Below are positions 25,488 to 35,093 of a stretch of DNA of 64,000 nucleotides, one piece after another. This DNA is from a virus. The translations under genes were made by a program, and so were the position numbers. The stretch covers positions 35,143-99,142 of the IMG/VR virus record IMGVR_UViG_3300028840_008153. One strand, 5' to 3'. Under the pieces are notes generated by a model. That model was not told the origin of the DNA, searched no databases, and saw nothing but the letters and a program-made list of their open reading frames with translations. The stretch's first letter is position 1. The number at the start of each line of letters is the position of its first letter.

Positions 25488-28157
25488 TTAGCCTCCCGCT
25501 GCTGATGGAACGGTTACCTTGTAACCCTTCTCCAATGTAGCCTTGTCGGGCGGATTGCCTTCCTTGCCGCCCTCAGCTATCGTCGCTCGATTCTTTGAGC
25601 GACCCTCTGACATGTCGAAGTTCTTCAGTTCGACGGTTGCGTATGCCTCATCGGTGGCCCAGCCCTTCTGCCCCGGATGCGGGCGCGTGGGCTGGCCGTT
25701 GGGGCTTTCCACTTCAGGCTCCAACCAGGGATTGCCGACGCCACTCACGCGAAACAGCTGCTGCCAGCGGCTCTCATAGATTACGAAGCTGGAGTCGAGA
25801 AACAGGTCCTGCTCGGTGTCCCGGAACGAAAAGCCGATCTTCCCCGGGAAGTTGAAATTGCCCGGCCGGCCGTCCGCCGTAACGACTTCCAAGGTCCGTG
25901 ACAGCGCGGAGAGCAGATCCGATTCGGACTTCTTGAGGTTCTCCTCCATCTTGTCGGCGGAGGGGTCGAACTCCAGGTCCTCTTCCAGCTCGCCCACGAA
26001 GTTGCCGCCAATGCGCTGGGCCAGCGATCCGTTGGTAACCACGGACTCCTTGAAGCGCCCGGTGCCGTGAACCACGAGCGAGCCGCCCACGAACAGGAAC
26101 CCGGCCGCCAGATCGCCCGGCGCGATTTCCAGGTACTCACCCACAACCAGCGGGCCGGAGAGCATGCTGCCGTTGGTTGTCAGCGCAAAGGACTGTGCGT
26201 CAGGCGCCGTGTCGGACGGCTTGATGGTGGTTGAGGCCACCGCCCGGGCGCGCTGCCGAATACCGGCTCCAAGCAGGACCATCTCGCCCAGCCCGGCGTC
26301 GAACGTCATGCGGCCTACAATCCCCGGCGCCATGCCGAGATGCGTTTCCCTGGCAAAGCTGTGAACCGAAGAACCAAGCGCCTTGAACGTGATGCCGTGC
26401 CCCTGCACGCGCGCGCCGTCGTTGGTGTAGTCTGCCGTGCGTGAGAGCCCCTCAGCCTTGCACTCGAACAGCATGCCGCCCGTGCCCGAGTTGCCGCAGA
26501 GCACCTGCATGTTCCGGTCGGCCTTGAGGCGGACATCACCCGCCGCCGCGCTGATGTCGGCGCAGTTGCCGGCCCGCAAGATGGCGTCGAAAGGCGCCCA
26601 GCACACGAACGAACGGCCGGGCTGCGCCCACACGTCACCGGGCGCCGTCACGAACACGGAACTGTTCAGATGGATCTGGGAACCATAACCACTCTCGATC
26701 GTGACCGAACCGTCGTCATGCATCTTGAACATGGAGCGGGAGCGGTAGTACCGGACCGTGTGTTCCTTGCGGGTATCAATGGTGAGATTGCCCACAGCGG
26801 GGAAGTCGGCAATGAATTTGTGGCCGATATTGATGACGGCAGGATCGATGATTCCCCGCTTCATGAAGTCGCTGAGTGTGCCAAGATCTTCCTCATTCGG
26901 GAGATACCAGTCCTTCTCGTGGGCATTGAGCCCTTCGATGATGTACTTGTTGAAGAGCCATGAGTGGGCGTCGAAAATCTGTGCGGGGTAGATGCCTGCG
27001 TTCTCGGGCGGTGCCTCTTCCCCGCCCTCACCCGCCTCACCGCCAAAGACGAACTCCGGCATCGAGTAGTCGTCGATCCCGGCGGGAATGTATCCGCTGA
27101 CCTGTCCTTCCTCGTCCCGGGCCGTGCGGTCCCCCTGCGTGTCGTCCGGGCGGCGCATCAGCTTCGGGACCGGGATCAGGATGGTCTTCTCGAACAGCAC
27201 CTCTTTGGCGCTACGCAGGGCGTAGGAACCGTTCAAGTCCTTGTGGATGTCCAGCACGCCCATGTGAACGGTCGCGTTTTCCTGGCGCTCTCGCCCGTTG
27301 GGCAGCTTGGGATTGGGCACCGAGAGAATCTCCCGGTCCACGTCGCCGAGGTAGCCGCGCAGCCGTGTGACGCGCGGGATGATGTCCTGGTCCCGATCCC
27401 ACGGCTCGTGGCGGGCAATGACGGATTTGGCCTTCAGCTCGCCGCCTACGAGTTCACCCCAGGCGCTTTGCGGGACGGCAATGCCCATGGCTTCCCAGGT
27501 AAACGGGGAATAGCGTTCGACATCCACGTACTCGCCGCCGTCGCTGAACTGGAAGCGGTCGGAGCCAGAGGTGAAGGTTTCGAGGTTGTAGCCCACCAGC
27601 CGCAGCAGGTCGTCGCCCCAGAAGGCTTCAATCTTCGCCGCGTCACTGGCACGCAAGCACGCCATGGCCTTGGAGATCCAAACGGCCACGCCCAACTCAT
27701 TCATCCAGCCGCTGTCGCCGGGCAGCGTGTCGGAAGGACGACCGGCCGAGAAGTTCCCTGCCACGGTCTTGCCGCCCGAGAGCGCCGAATAGTGAAGCGC
27801 GTCTTCGAATTGGCCCACGCAGCTTCGCATGACCATCGAGTCGGGAAGAATGAGTGACGAATCGGAGAGGGACTGAGGCACCGTGCCGAGCACGTAAGCG
27901 TGTTCGTCCTCGGGCCAATACATGATCAGCACATCGCTTTTGGGCTGGTATCCGCCAAGGGGGCGGGCGCCAAGCGGCGTGCCTGGGAGCAGATTGAAGA
28001 CGTCGCGCGCGGGCCGGGGAGCACTGCCGGGAGGACGGACCAGATAGGCCCCCGTGTGCGCATAGGCGTCCAGAAGCTGGACGACAGCGAAGGTGGGCGC
28101 GCCCTTGGGCTGAAACGGGCTTTCCTGGTCGCGCCCGTTTCCATTACCGTTGGACAC
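25488..28157 (-). CDS. Central spike/needle baseplate protein with N-terminal OB-like domain
   Basis: 889 aa. Residues 20-120 (FAVVQLLDAYAHTGAYLVRP, then LLPGTPLGARPLGGYQPKSDVLIMY, then YVLGTVPQSL) follow the OB-fold layout of gpV/gp5-type spike proteins (start of barrel, ...G.Y.pGD.Vlv, ...G.I.G..P). The region around 480-560 (MHDDGSVTIESGYGSQIHLNS, quoted up to 20 residues; then ISAAAGDVRLKADRNMQVLC) has the short strand repeats of a beta-helix. The C-terminal third is acidic and mixed. No lysozyme domain recognised. Position between tube and chaperone genes supports a baseplate spike; large size and details are open. Confidence 0.55.
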   Translation of the reverse strand: MSNGNGNGRDQESPFQPKGAPTFAVVQLLDAYAHTGAYLVRPPGSAPRPARDVFNLLPGTPLGARPLGGYQPKSDVLIMYWPEDEHAYVLGTVPQSLSDSSLILPDSMVMRSCVGQFEDALHYSALSGGKTVAGNFSAGRPSDTLPGDSGWMNELGVAVWISKAMACLRASDAAKIEAFWGDDLLRLVGYNLETFTSGSDRFQFSDGGEYVDVERYSPFTWEAMGIAVPQSAWGELVGGELKAKSVIARHEPWDRDQDIIPRVTRLRGYLGDVDREILSVPNPKLPNGRERQENATVHMGVLDIHKDLNGSYALRSAKEVLFEKTILIPVPKLMRRPDDTQGDRTARDEEGQVSGYIPAGIDDYSMPEFVFGGEAGEGGEEAPPENAGIYPAQIFDAHSWLFNKYIIEGLNAHEKDWYLPNEEDLGTLSDFMKRGIIDPAVINIGHKFIADFPAVGNLTIDTRKEHTVRYYRSRSMFKMHDDGSVTIESGYGSQIHLNSSVFVTAPGDVWAQPGRSFVCWAPFDAILRAGNCADISAAAGDVRLKADRNMQVLCGNSGTGGMLFECKAEGLSRTADYTNDGARVQGHGITFKALGSSVHSFARETHLGMAPGIVGRMTFDAGLGEMVLLGAGIRQRARAVASTTIKPSDTAPDAQSFALTTNGSMLSGPLVVGEYLEIAPGDLAAGFLFVGGSLVVHGTGRFKESVVTNGSLAQRIGGNFVGELEEDLEFDPSADKMEENLKKSESDLLSALSRTLEVVTADGRPGNFNFPGKIGFSFRDTEQDLFLDSSFVIYESRWQQLFRVSGVGNPWLEPEVESPNGQPTRPHPGQKGWATDEAYATVELKNFDMSEGRSKNRATIAEGGKEGNPPDKATLEKGYKVTVPSAAGG

Positions 28158-28208
28158 GGGGCTACCTCATCTGCTGCTCAATGACGACTTACGCCGCCGA
28201 ATGCCCGC

Positions 28209-28658
28209 TTAGAGTTCCAAGCGGGCGAAAAGGGCCGTCAGCTGCTCATTGACGATCATGTCGCTGGCTGCCACCGAGTAGGCAATCGATTCGATGACCA
28301 CGCCGGAGGCGGTGATCTTCCCAACCTGCGACCCGTCTTCGCAGCCTGCCTCGAAGGTGAAGGCCAAAATGTTGTTGGCCATGTTACAGACATCGCCGTA
28401 CTTCTGGATGAACTCCGTCGAGACACCACGGCCGCCCACAACGCGAGCGATCGTGATCGAGCCGCGCGTGCGGCCCGCAATGAAGATGGTCTTGGAAGAG
28501 CCGACTTCCCAGAGCCGGTTGATGTTCTGTGCATAGGTCAACTGCACGTTCTGGACCAACAGGTCCTCGTTCGAGACGCCGGAAAACAGCAGACGAGTGG
28601 CGTCCGCCGCAAGGGGCTGACCCAAATCAACTTCTCGATTGAAAACGTCACGAGCCAT
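28209..28658 (-). CDS. Tail tube protein
   Basis: 149 aa, right size for contractile-tail tube subunits. It begins MARDVFNREVDLGQPL and has the tube-like strand order VQNVQLTYAQNINRLWEVGSS, then TIFIAGRTRGSITIARVVGG, a helix FIQKYGDVCNMANNILAF, and IESIAYSVAASDMIVNEQL. It comes two small genes after the sheath, as expected for a sheath/tube pair. Polymerises into the inner tube through which DNA, and any injected protein, passes. Confidence 0.65.
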   Translation of the reverse strand: MARDVFNREVDLGQPLAADATRLLFSGVSNEDLLVQNVQLTYAQNINRLWEVGSSKTIFIAGRTRGSITIARVVGGRGVSTEFIQKYGDVCNMANNILAFTFEAGCEDGSQVGKITASGVVIESIAYSVAASDMIVNEQLTALFARLEL

Positions 28659-28672
28659 CGCTCATCTCCTGT

Positions 28673-29161
28673 CTACCGTGTCAAACGACGAACCAGCTTT
28701 CGAACACGTGGTGACGCGGGCCACTCTTCTTCCAGAGCTTCCTCCTCGCCAAAAAGCGATTCTGGCCGAGGCGTTTCTGGAGCAACCATGATGGGCGCCC
28801 CCGCAGCAACTTCTTCAAGGTACTGGCGATGCGAGGCCGGCGCCGTTGCTGTCAATGCGCCCAAACCGAGACCGCCCAGTACGCCTCCAGCGAGTGCGGG
28901 CCATCTGCCCTTCGTGCCGGCGAGACGAGCAAGTCCCAGCCCCGCGCCCGCGCCAACTCCAGCACCAACGCCGCCACCAACGAGTCCCCGCAAAAGAGGG
29001 TCGCCCTGACTGGTCTCGTAGGAGGACAAGATGTCCTCCAACTGTTGGGCCTCGATCTCGGCCCGACGCTGCCGCTCCAAAGCCTTGCGGCGCATGGCCT
29101 CCATCTGGATGTCAGCCGTGGCAATGGCCTGTTTGATCAGGAAGGCTCCCGCTTTGTCCAT
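28673..29161 (-). CDS. Glycine-zipper protein with FLIKQA tag
   Basis: 162 aa. Starts MDKAGAFLIKQAIATADIQ, the most typical form of the shared tag. A short coiled coil follows (RKALERQRRAEIEAQQLEDIL), then two Gly/Ala-rich membrane-like spans (GGVGAGVGAGAGLGLARLAG and LAGGVLGGLGLGALTATAPA). The C-terminus is acidic then basic. It is inserted between tube and sheath genes without tail-protein features. Inference: packaged protein that may insert into a membrane at injection. Confidence 0.6.
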   Translation of the reverse strand: MDKAGAFLIKQAIATADIQMEAMRRKALERQRRAEIEAQQLEDILSSYETSQGDPLLRGLVGGGVGAGVGAGAGLGLARLAGTKGRWPALAGGVLGGLGLGALTATAPASHRQYLEEVAAGAPIMVAPETPRPESLFGEEEALEEEWPASPRVRKLVRRLTR

Positions 29162-29700
29162 TACTGCATCCCCATGGTTGTCCGGTATCCCTTCAGCTGA
29201 GCCTCCAGTTTGCGCTTCTGCTGCTCCAGCTTCATCAGTTCCAGGCTGGGTCCTTGCGCCTGGAGCGTCTGAATCTGAGCCTGAACATCCGCCAGCTGTT
29301 TCTGTGGCGACGCCGCTGTTGCTGCCGTTGCCGCCGGTGCTCTCGTTGACACTGCCGGCGCTGGCGCCGCTTGTGCTGTCGGCTGTGCCGTCCCAAGGTT
29401 GGACGTCACAGAGGGCCTTTTGGCTATGGACTTGGGCCCCAGCCCGAAGAAGCTCTTCATCGCGCGGCCCAGGCCCGTGACGCCTGCAACAAGACCTCGA
29501 ACATCCCCGGAACGACGACCAGCCGCCTGCTTGTAACCGACGGCGAAGCCCAGCTCAAAAGCGCCCTTCTTCTCGCGCTTCTTCTTGCCCACGCGCTTCG
29601 GCAGCTTCTTGCCTTTGGGCGTGTGCTTCTGCCAACGCTTGGCAATCTCGGGATGCCGAGCGTACATGTACTTGCGCTGGGACTCGCTCTTAAAAGGCAT
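29161..29700 (-). CDS. Phage protein with PFKSExQRKYMYARHPEIAKRW motif
   Basis: 179 aa. The N-terminus MPFKSESQRKYMYARHPEIA matches a short motif widely seen at the start of small phage proteins, function unknown. Then a very basic stretch, FELGFAVGYKQAAGRR (an internal relative of the tag), an Ala/Pro-rich linker and a C-terminal coiled coil (QLADVQAQIQTLQAQGPSLEL, in part). It overlaps the tagged protein downstream by one base. Possibly DNA-binding, or cargo. Confidence 0.55.
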   Translation of the reverse strand: MPFKSESQRKYMYARHPEIAKRWQKHTPKGKKLPKRVGKKKREKKGAFELGFAVGYKQAAGRRSGDVRGLVAGVTGLGRAMKSFFGLGPKSIAKRPSVTSNLGTAQPTAQAAPAPAVSTRAPAATAATAASPQKQLADVQAQIQTLQAQGPSLELMKLEQQKRKLEAQLKGYRTTMGMQ

Positions 29701-29711
29701 TTCTGCCTCCG

Positions 29712-32528
29712 TTAGACGATCAGGTGCAGCTCCAGGTTGTTGAACGGCTCCGGCACGTCCAGACTGATGCGAGCCACGATGCGGTCGGCCAGCGTCGGGT
29801 GAACCGAGATCTCAAGGATCTCGGCGCCAATCAGCTGTGGTCCCAGCCGGTCCACCACGATGGTGTTCTTGTACTCCTCGATCTTACCCACAATCTCACC
29901 CCGAAGGATGTTGAGCATGGTGGGCGTCACGTTGCCCCGCCCGATGAAGGGCTTCAGGGTCAGCAGGAACCCACGGCTCATGCTGTCCACGTTCGTGGTG
30001 ATGTTCTGTTCCTTCTCGTTGATGTTGCTCTGGTCGCCCGTCGAGAGCTGATGGCGGGTGAAGACCGTCCCGTCGTTGGGGTCCTGGGTCACGATCCAGT
30101 AACCGGACGCCGCCATGGTGTCCAGCTGGCTGGAACTCATGTACTCCGTGGTCCGGGACAGGTCGTCGAAGCCGAGCAGCTCGACGTTGGTCAGCCCCTG
30201 ATGGGGCAGCACGCTCGACCGCAGTCCCGCAAGACCCGCGCACAGGTAGTACCCGGCAAAGGTTTCACCGGCGTTCCCCACCTCGTCCGGCCAGACCAGA
30301 TAGATGCGCCGGCTGGAGAAGATCCCGGGGTTGGTGGCCAGATCCTGCGCCAACTCGGTGCGAGTCAGCGTTCTGTGGATCTCGATCTTGCTAGGGACCG
30401 TGACGGCCGCGCTCGGACCGGAGGCCAAACGAAGGGTTTCCTCGTTGATCACCGCGTCGATCACGAACTCGGTGTAGGTCTCGTTCCCGAACCCGTCACC
30501 CGTGTAAAGCGCCCGGCAGGTGTCGCCCGCGCGCACGCCCCCGGTCACAAACTGCTCGCCGATGGCCTCGACCAGCGTGTACTGCGTGCCGCTGGTGTCG
30601 GGATCATCCTCGATGGTGGCCAGAACCGGGGTGCCCGGAAGGGCTCCCGAAGCCTGCGAGGTGGTGTAGATCGCCGCAACGGGCTCGGCGGCCATGTTGA
30701 ACCAGCCAATCCGCCAGCGCCCCACGTCCGCCGCCGACTGGGCCTCGATGTGGGTCTGGCACGCCTGAAGCACTTCCTGGTCCTGCGTCATCGGAACGAG
30801 CGAGTAAACGTCCTCGCGCCCGCCCAGGATCTCCAGTGCCTCCAGCCAATCTTCCAGCGTCAGCGGGGAACTGGAACAGACGCCCAGGTAGTAGACATCG
30901 CTGCCGCTGGCATTCTGCAACGCCTTGTAGACGCCGAAAGCCAACGGGTTGTCCGGGTCAATGGTGCCCAGCGTATCGGCCACGTCGCCCACGTCGGAGA
31001 TCGAGCCGACCGCCGAGCAGTTGTCCGTAAGCCTGTCCCTGTGCTGCACGTAGATGATGCCGTCCTCGACGGGCAGCGCCACCATCGTGCCGCCGGACTG
31101 CCACTCGGCGTCGTAAGCCACGATTCCGGGTTTGATGCAGATTTCCGTCTCGGACTGCTCCCAGTTGACCAGCGGGGCAAAGCCCGTGCGGTTCTCCTCG
31201 ACCTCGATGTCCTTCTTGATGTACAGCGTGACTTCGAGATCCGGCCCCACAGCCGCGCTGGAGCTGGAGCTTGAGGAGCTTCCGCTGCAGATGCCTCGAA
31301 GGCCCTCGGGCAGGTTGTTGGCCAACACCAGCGTGCGGACCGGGCCTGCCGTCGAAGCCGTCACCTCGATGAAGTAGCGGTCGTCCTTGCACAGCCCCGC
31401 GCCCGTGAAGGAGACGGTCACGCCCTGCGTGCCAACCACGACCGCCGTGCCGCTGGCGTTCACGTCCGTGGGACCGGAAAGGTCCACGCCCGTGGTCGTG
31501 CTGACCGTGATCTGGGGCTTGGTGGAGCTGGTGAACTTGCCGCCGCGCGAGACGGTGACCACGTAGGTCGTGTCCGACGCGCCGCCGTAGGTGCCGCCGC
31601 TTGCGGGCACCGGCGGGGTGAAATCCTGCTGAACCGTGACGACCCAGCGCTGCCCCGGAATGAAGTCATCGGGGTCAACGGGCGTGCCGCCCGAGCTGGA
31701 CGAACCGGTCGTGTTGATGAAGGTTGCAGTGAGCCCGCGCGAGCCGATGGGCGTCGCCACGCCAAAGGCCGAAGGCGTCACCTCGCCGACGTCGTCGTTG
31801 CCCGACGCGCTGGTCACGCGCAGCAGCGCCGTGGTGGCGTCGCCGCCCACGGAGCCGTTGATGACGTCGATCGTGTACGTCTCTGAGGGGTTCCCGTCGT
31901 CCAGACCGTCGTAGGTGCTGCCATCTTCGGAACTGATTCCGACATCATTGACGGAGCCGGCCGTCTGGGAGCTGGAGGTTCCAGCCACCAGCGCCGCCTG
32001 GTTGGCGGCCTCGGCGGTTGCCGCGTCAACGACGGCTGCGAGCGTGTCGGCGATGAGGCCGACGATCGTGCTCCACAGCGTGATGGGGGAACCGCAGGCG
32101 GAACTGCGGATGCGGATGGCGTCGCCGATCTTCACATCCCGCAAGAGTTCCGTGGAGCGGGAGAAGCCGTTGGCCGTCTGGAAGATCTTGCTCTCCGCGC
32201 GAATCCGGTTGCGAGCCGGGGGCACGTGCCGAATGATGCTGGCGTCGCCCGCCGGGTCGTTGAAGTAGCGCAGCAGCGCGTCTTCGAAGTAGACCTTGGT
32301 GTAGGTCTGATCGACGACAGCGCCGGGCTGGCGGTTGGGCCAGAGGAAGCATTCCTCTGACAGCGGGTCGTAACTGTCGGAGACCCGGATGTTTGCTTTC
32401 TCATCAGGATAGCGCAGCAGATCGAACTGCTCGCCCACGATGACCGCGCTCTGCGGCTCAGCGATGGCCGCCGGCTGCTGCGTGAATTCCTGGTAAACAA
32501 GAACTTGGGGAAGCACGTAAGACGGCAT
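29712..32528 (-). CDS. Contractile tail sheath protein
   Basis: 938 aa, at the large end for sheaths. The N-terminus (YVLPQVLVYQEFTQQPAAIAEPQSAVIVGE) is the usual sheath opening. The C-terminal 130 residues give the conserved sheath core: TRHQLSTGDQSNINEKEQNI then FIGRGNVTPTMLNILRGEIV, and a final strand set VHPTLADRIVARISLDVPEPFNNLELHLIV (quoted in parts). The extra length is a Ser/Thr/Gly-rich outer insertion (about residues 190-430) that includes an eight-serine tract near 31265. Such insertions project from the tail surface. Pairs with the tube at 28209. Confidence 0.85.
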   Translation of the reverse strand: MPSYVLPQVLVYQEFTQQPAAIAEPQSAVIVGEQFDLLRYPDEKANIRVSDSYDPLSEECFLWPNRQPGAVVDQTYTKVYFEDALLRYFNDPAGDASIIRHVPPARNRIRAESKIFQTANGFSRSTELLRDVKIGDAIRIRSSACGSPITLWSTIVGLIADTLAAVVDAATAEAANQAALVAGTSSSQTAGSVNDVGISSEDGSTYDGLDDGNPSETYTIDVINGSVGGDATTALLRVTSASGNDDVGEVTPSAFGVATPIGSRGLTATFINTTGSSSSGGTPVDPDDFIPGQRWVVTVQQDFTPPVPASGGTYGGASDTTYVVTVSRGGKFTSSTKPQITVSTTTGVDLSGPTDVNASGTAVVVGTQGVTVSFTGAGLCKDDRYFIEVTASTAGPVRTLVLANNLPEGLRGICSGSSSSSSSSAAVGPDLEVTLYIKKDIEVEENRTGFAPLVNWEQSETEICIKPGIVAYDAEWQSGGTMVALPVEDGIIYVQHRDRLTDNCSAVGSISDVGDVADTLGTIDPDNPLAFGVYKALQNASGSDVYYLGVCSSSPLTLEDWLEALEILGGREDVYSLVPMTQDQEVLQACQTHIEAQSAADVGRWRIGWFNMAAEPVAAIYTTSQASGALPGTPVLATIEDDPDTSGTQYTLVEAIGEQFVTGGVRAGDTCRALYTGDGFGNETYTEFVIDAVINEETLRLASGPSAAVTVPSKIEIHRTLTRTELAQDLATNPGIFSSRRIYLVWPDEVGNAGETFAGYYLCAGLAGLRSSVLPHQGLTNVELLGFDDLSRTTEYMSSSQLDTMAASGYWIVTQDPNDGTVFTRHQLSTGDQSNINEKEQNITTNVDSMSRGFLLTLKPFIGRGNVTPTMLNILRGEIVGKIEEYKNTIVVDRLGPQLIGAEILEISVHPTLADRIVARISLDVPEPFNNLELHLIV

Positions 32529-32540
32529 CGGGCTTTCTCC

Positions 32541-33378
32541 TTAACGATTGTCTGCGCGCAGATCCAGCTCCAGCGTCTTGAGTACCGGAGCCACGACGTC
32601 GATTCGCCAGGTCTGCATGACGATGTATCCTGCCACCACGGGCACCACGAACCGACTGTCCGATTCCTCGAAGTGTGAAACCTCTCCCACCTCGGTCACT
32701 TCGAAACGGTGCAGCTTCAAGTCCTGCCGCATCGTCGGTCCGAACATGCTGAGATGGTTGGACACCTCAGATCCCAGCAACTCTGCTTCTGCACCGGAGC
32801 CGCCAACACAAAAAACCGTAAGGCTCCCCAAGATGGCCTTGCTGTGATAGTCACCCGGGACCTTGATGACCTCTCCCGTGCGACGATCCCTGCGAGGCCC
32901 GGACGTCAACCCGTCATTGATGCCCAGGCGTTGGAACGTGTAGCGGTTGCGCTTCACGTAGAGCGCCGGGCGCTTCTGCGGGTCTTTCGCATTATAAGCC
33001 CAGGACGGCATTATTTGAATAGGGGATTCGACGGAGCCATCCCCATTCTCATCCGGTATCCACTGGTATGCTGACAGCTGGATACGCCCTGGTGCGTTCT
33101 GCCCTCCAAACTCAAGGTTGTTGATGTCGCTGAAATGCTCCTGCAGGACCCTTAAAATCATGCCGGTCAAGACGGTCGACGGATGTCCGGTCGAACACAG
33201 GCTGCTGACGGTGTCCAGCCCCACGAACGTCCTGGGCGGCCCTTCCGCCGGACTGCTGCTGCTCGACGAAACTGGAGGACAGGCCATCAATCACATCCTC
33301 AATGTCGGGCTCCCAGTCCATGCCGATGCGCGGGAGGAACGTGCGCTCCTGCGTCCGGTCTGGAATCTTCGCACCCAT
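32541..33378 (-). CDS. Candidate tail terminator/completion protein, frameshifted inside a polyserine tract
   Basis: Two frames together make one plausible protein of about 279 aa. Frame one starts at ATG 33378 with GGAGG 5 bases upstream (MGAKIPDRTQERTFLPRIGM, then DIEDVIDGLSSS). Frame two, open from 33290 to 32541, reads SSSSSSPAEGPPRTFVGLD and on to the end. Removing one T at 33269-33271 joins them in a single nine-serine run. The end (LLGSEVSNHLSMFG, then FEESDSRFVVPVVAGYIVMQTW) looks like a tail terminator, and the gene immediately precedes the sheath. The break may be a base error, a real lesion, or +1 recoding. Alternatively translation restarts at ATG 33287, where GAGG lies 9 bases upstream. 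Confidence 0.55.
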
Positions 33379-33389
33379 GACGCCCTCCG

Positions 33390-34115
33390 TTATTCGGAGA
33401 GCTGCTCAGCCTGCGCGCCCAGGAAAGCCGCCGTCCGAACGGCCAGCTCTTCCTCCGGCACATCACAAGCCTTGGCCAGCGCCTCCTTGGAGATGCCGTT
33501 GGCCTCACAGAAGACCTCCATGCCGAGGTCGAAGGCCATAAGCCGCTCGGCATCCGTTTCGGCGGCCTTCTCGCTCTCGTTGCCTTCCTTGAGCGCCTTC
33601 TTGATGAACTCGGCGTTCTTCTGCGCGCCCTCCAGCCCCTTGGGCCACTGAGTGGCAATCTCTGCGGACATCAGAGTATTCTCCTTGTCTTTGTTCTCGT
33701 GGGAAGCCTGAACCTGCATTCCCTCGGGCCAACCGGGAGGCGACGCCTCTGCTCGTTCCCGGTCTTCCTCCATCTCCCTTCGCAGGCGCTGCCGTTTTGC
33801 CTCTTCCCGCTCTTCACGCAGTTCCTCGGCCCGAAGTGGGCTGAGCTTGCGCCGCGCGGCCCAACCGACCGGAACAGCGGCAAGCGCGCTGGCTGCGAGA
33901 GGAAGCTCACGGAGAGCGCTGACACCAAGCCCCGCACCTCCGCCCAAAAGCGCGCCCTGCAGAATACCACGCGGAGTCGCACCCTCTTCAGAGAAAAGGC
34001 CGCCCGCCGCGCCGCCTGTCAAAGCGCCCAGCGTCGTACCCGTGGCTTTGGGATGAACAGAAGGAGCCTTCTGCAGGAAGTCAAGCAGCTTTTTGGCAAC
34101 GGAAACGTCAGGCAT
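33390..34115 (-). CDS. Glycine-rich membrane-like protein with charged helical middle
   Basis: 241 aa. N-terminus MPDVSVAKKLLDFLQKAPSV is a loose version of the tag. Gly-rich hydrophobic segments follow (LGALTGGAAGGLF, LQGALLGGGAGLGVSAL, LAASALAAVPVGW). Then a long charged helix (REEREEAKRQRLRREMEEDR) and a C-terminal helical domain with NAEFIKKALKEG and MEVFCEANGISKEALAKACD. The last part resembles the LAFDHGVDLFCKQAGFDEED segment of 50788-52668, suggesting a shared small domain. Function unknown; a packaged or membrane-active virion protein is inferred. Confidence 0.55.
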   Translation of the reverse strand: MPDVSVAKKLLDFLQKAPSVHPKATGTTLGALTGGAAGGLFSEEGATPRGILQGALLGGGAGLGVSALRELPLAASALAAVPVGWAARRKLSPLRAEELREEREEAKRQRLRREMEEDRERAEASPPGWPEGMQVQASHENKDKENTLMSAEIATQWPKGLEGAQKNAEFIKKALKEGNESEKAAETDAERLMAFDLGMEVFCEANGISKEALAKACDVPEEELAVRTAAFLGAQAEQLSE

Positions 34116-34127
34116 GACAATCGCTCC

Positions 34128-35093
34128 CTACCAGGCGAACTCCTCGTTGAGCCCCGCCGCGTAGTTACACGGGGCAGGAGAAGAACTGGAACTGTCTGAT
34201 TCCCCAGAACCGTTGCCCCCACCGCCAGACAGCGGTATTTCATAAATCATATCCGTGACAGGAGCAAGACGCAATTCCAGCATATATATCAAAGGAATGC
34301 CGCCCACCTCGACGAGCGTTTTGACGTTTTGGACAACGTAGCGCTCTCCGTTGTCCCTTCTCACGAAAACGTCTCTCGTTTCGATGTGCGGGTAGGCAAC
34401 ACCTCGCCCGGCCCGAACGATGTTGTACTGGGTGCCGGCCTTGTCGTTGAACTTTCGGACGCGGTCCCACGGGGCGTCCATGGTGACACGGTAATCAACG
34501 GCCGGCCGATATCCCCGGAGAATGCCGGTTCCGTAGCATTCCAGGCATCGGCTGGCCTCGACTTCACCCGTGTCCCAGGTGGAACAACGTGTGCATTTCT
34601 CACCGAATTTCCGCCGCTTCAGGATTTGCCCCTGCGCCGTGATATTGGTGCGTTTGTTCTGCTGGAGATATTCCTTTCGGACGATCTCTCGCGCCGTCAG
34701 CCAGTCCCGCTTGGACCATAACCCGTTGGCCTGATGGGGCTGCGAGGCATAAACCTTGCAATCCTCATTGGGCAGCACGAGCCGCACCCGATAGTAGAAA
34801 TCGGCGAGCGTGTCGAAATAGCGCTGTTCGGGGTCTAGAAACGTGCATTCGTCCACGATCGGGTCGCAGTTCAGCGTCTCCCAATCGCCGTCCACGGTGC
34901 CCGCCCTGCCAAAGTCCACGTAGAAGTGAAAGGGTTCCTTGGCCGTGAAGCCGGGCTTCAAACCCCAAGAGATCAGCGTGCCCCCGCGCGGCTGCGTGAC
35001 GATCTGCAGCCGATCAAAAGCCGTGCAGTCGAGCGTCGTCTGATCGCTCGGATCATAGATGGGAATCGTGGTTTTGGGCAGCTGAACGCTCAA
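34128..35093 (-). CDS. Neck/connector-type protein with zinc-ribbon-like CxxC pair
   Basis: 321 aa. Beta-rich N-terminus. Residues about 160-195 contain CTRCSTWDTGEVEASRCLEC, two CxxC knuckles spaced like a zinc ribbon, followed by YGTGILRGYRPAVDYRV. C-terminal strands, then a Gly/Ser linker with five serines and a short tail ending NEEFAW. It sits between the capsid and tail modules. Such CxxC proteins occur among phage head-tail joining proteins I have seen, but the role here is inferred from position. Confidence 0.55.
   Translation of the reverse strand: MSVQLPKTTIPIYDPSDQTTLDCTAFDRLQIVTQPRGGTLISWGLKPGFTAKEPFHFYVDFGRAGTVDGDWETLNCDPIVDECTFLDPEQRYFDTLADFYYRVRLVLPNEDCKVYASQPHQANGLWSKRDWLTAREIVRKEYLQQNKRTNITAQGQILKRRKFGEKCTRCSTWDTGEVEASRCLECYGTGILRGYRPAVDYRVTMDAPWDRVRKFNDKAGTQYNIVRAGRGVAYPHIETRDVFVRRDNGERYVVQNVKTLVEVGGIPLIYMLELRLAPVTDMIYEIPLSGGGGNGSGESDSSSSSPAPCNYAAGLNEEFAW

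Noticed and set aside
33112-33378. A separate 88-residue gene
   Set aside because: Only the first about 35 residues look protein-like; after the serine codons the frame is a shadow of the downstream one.
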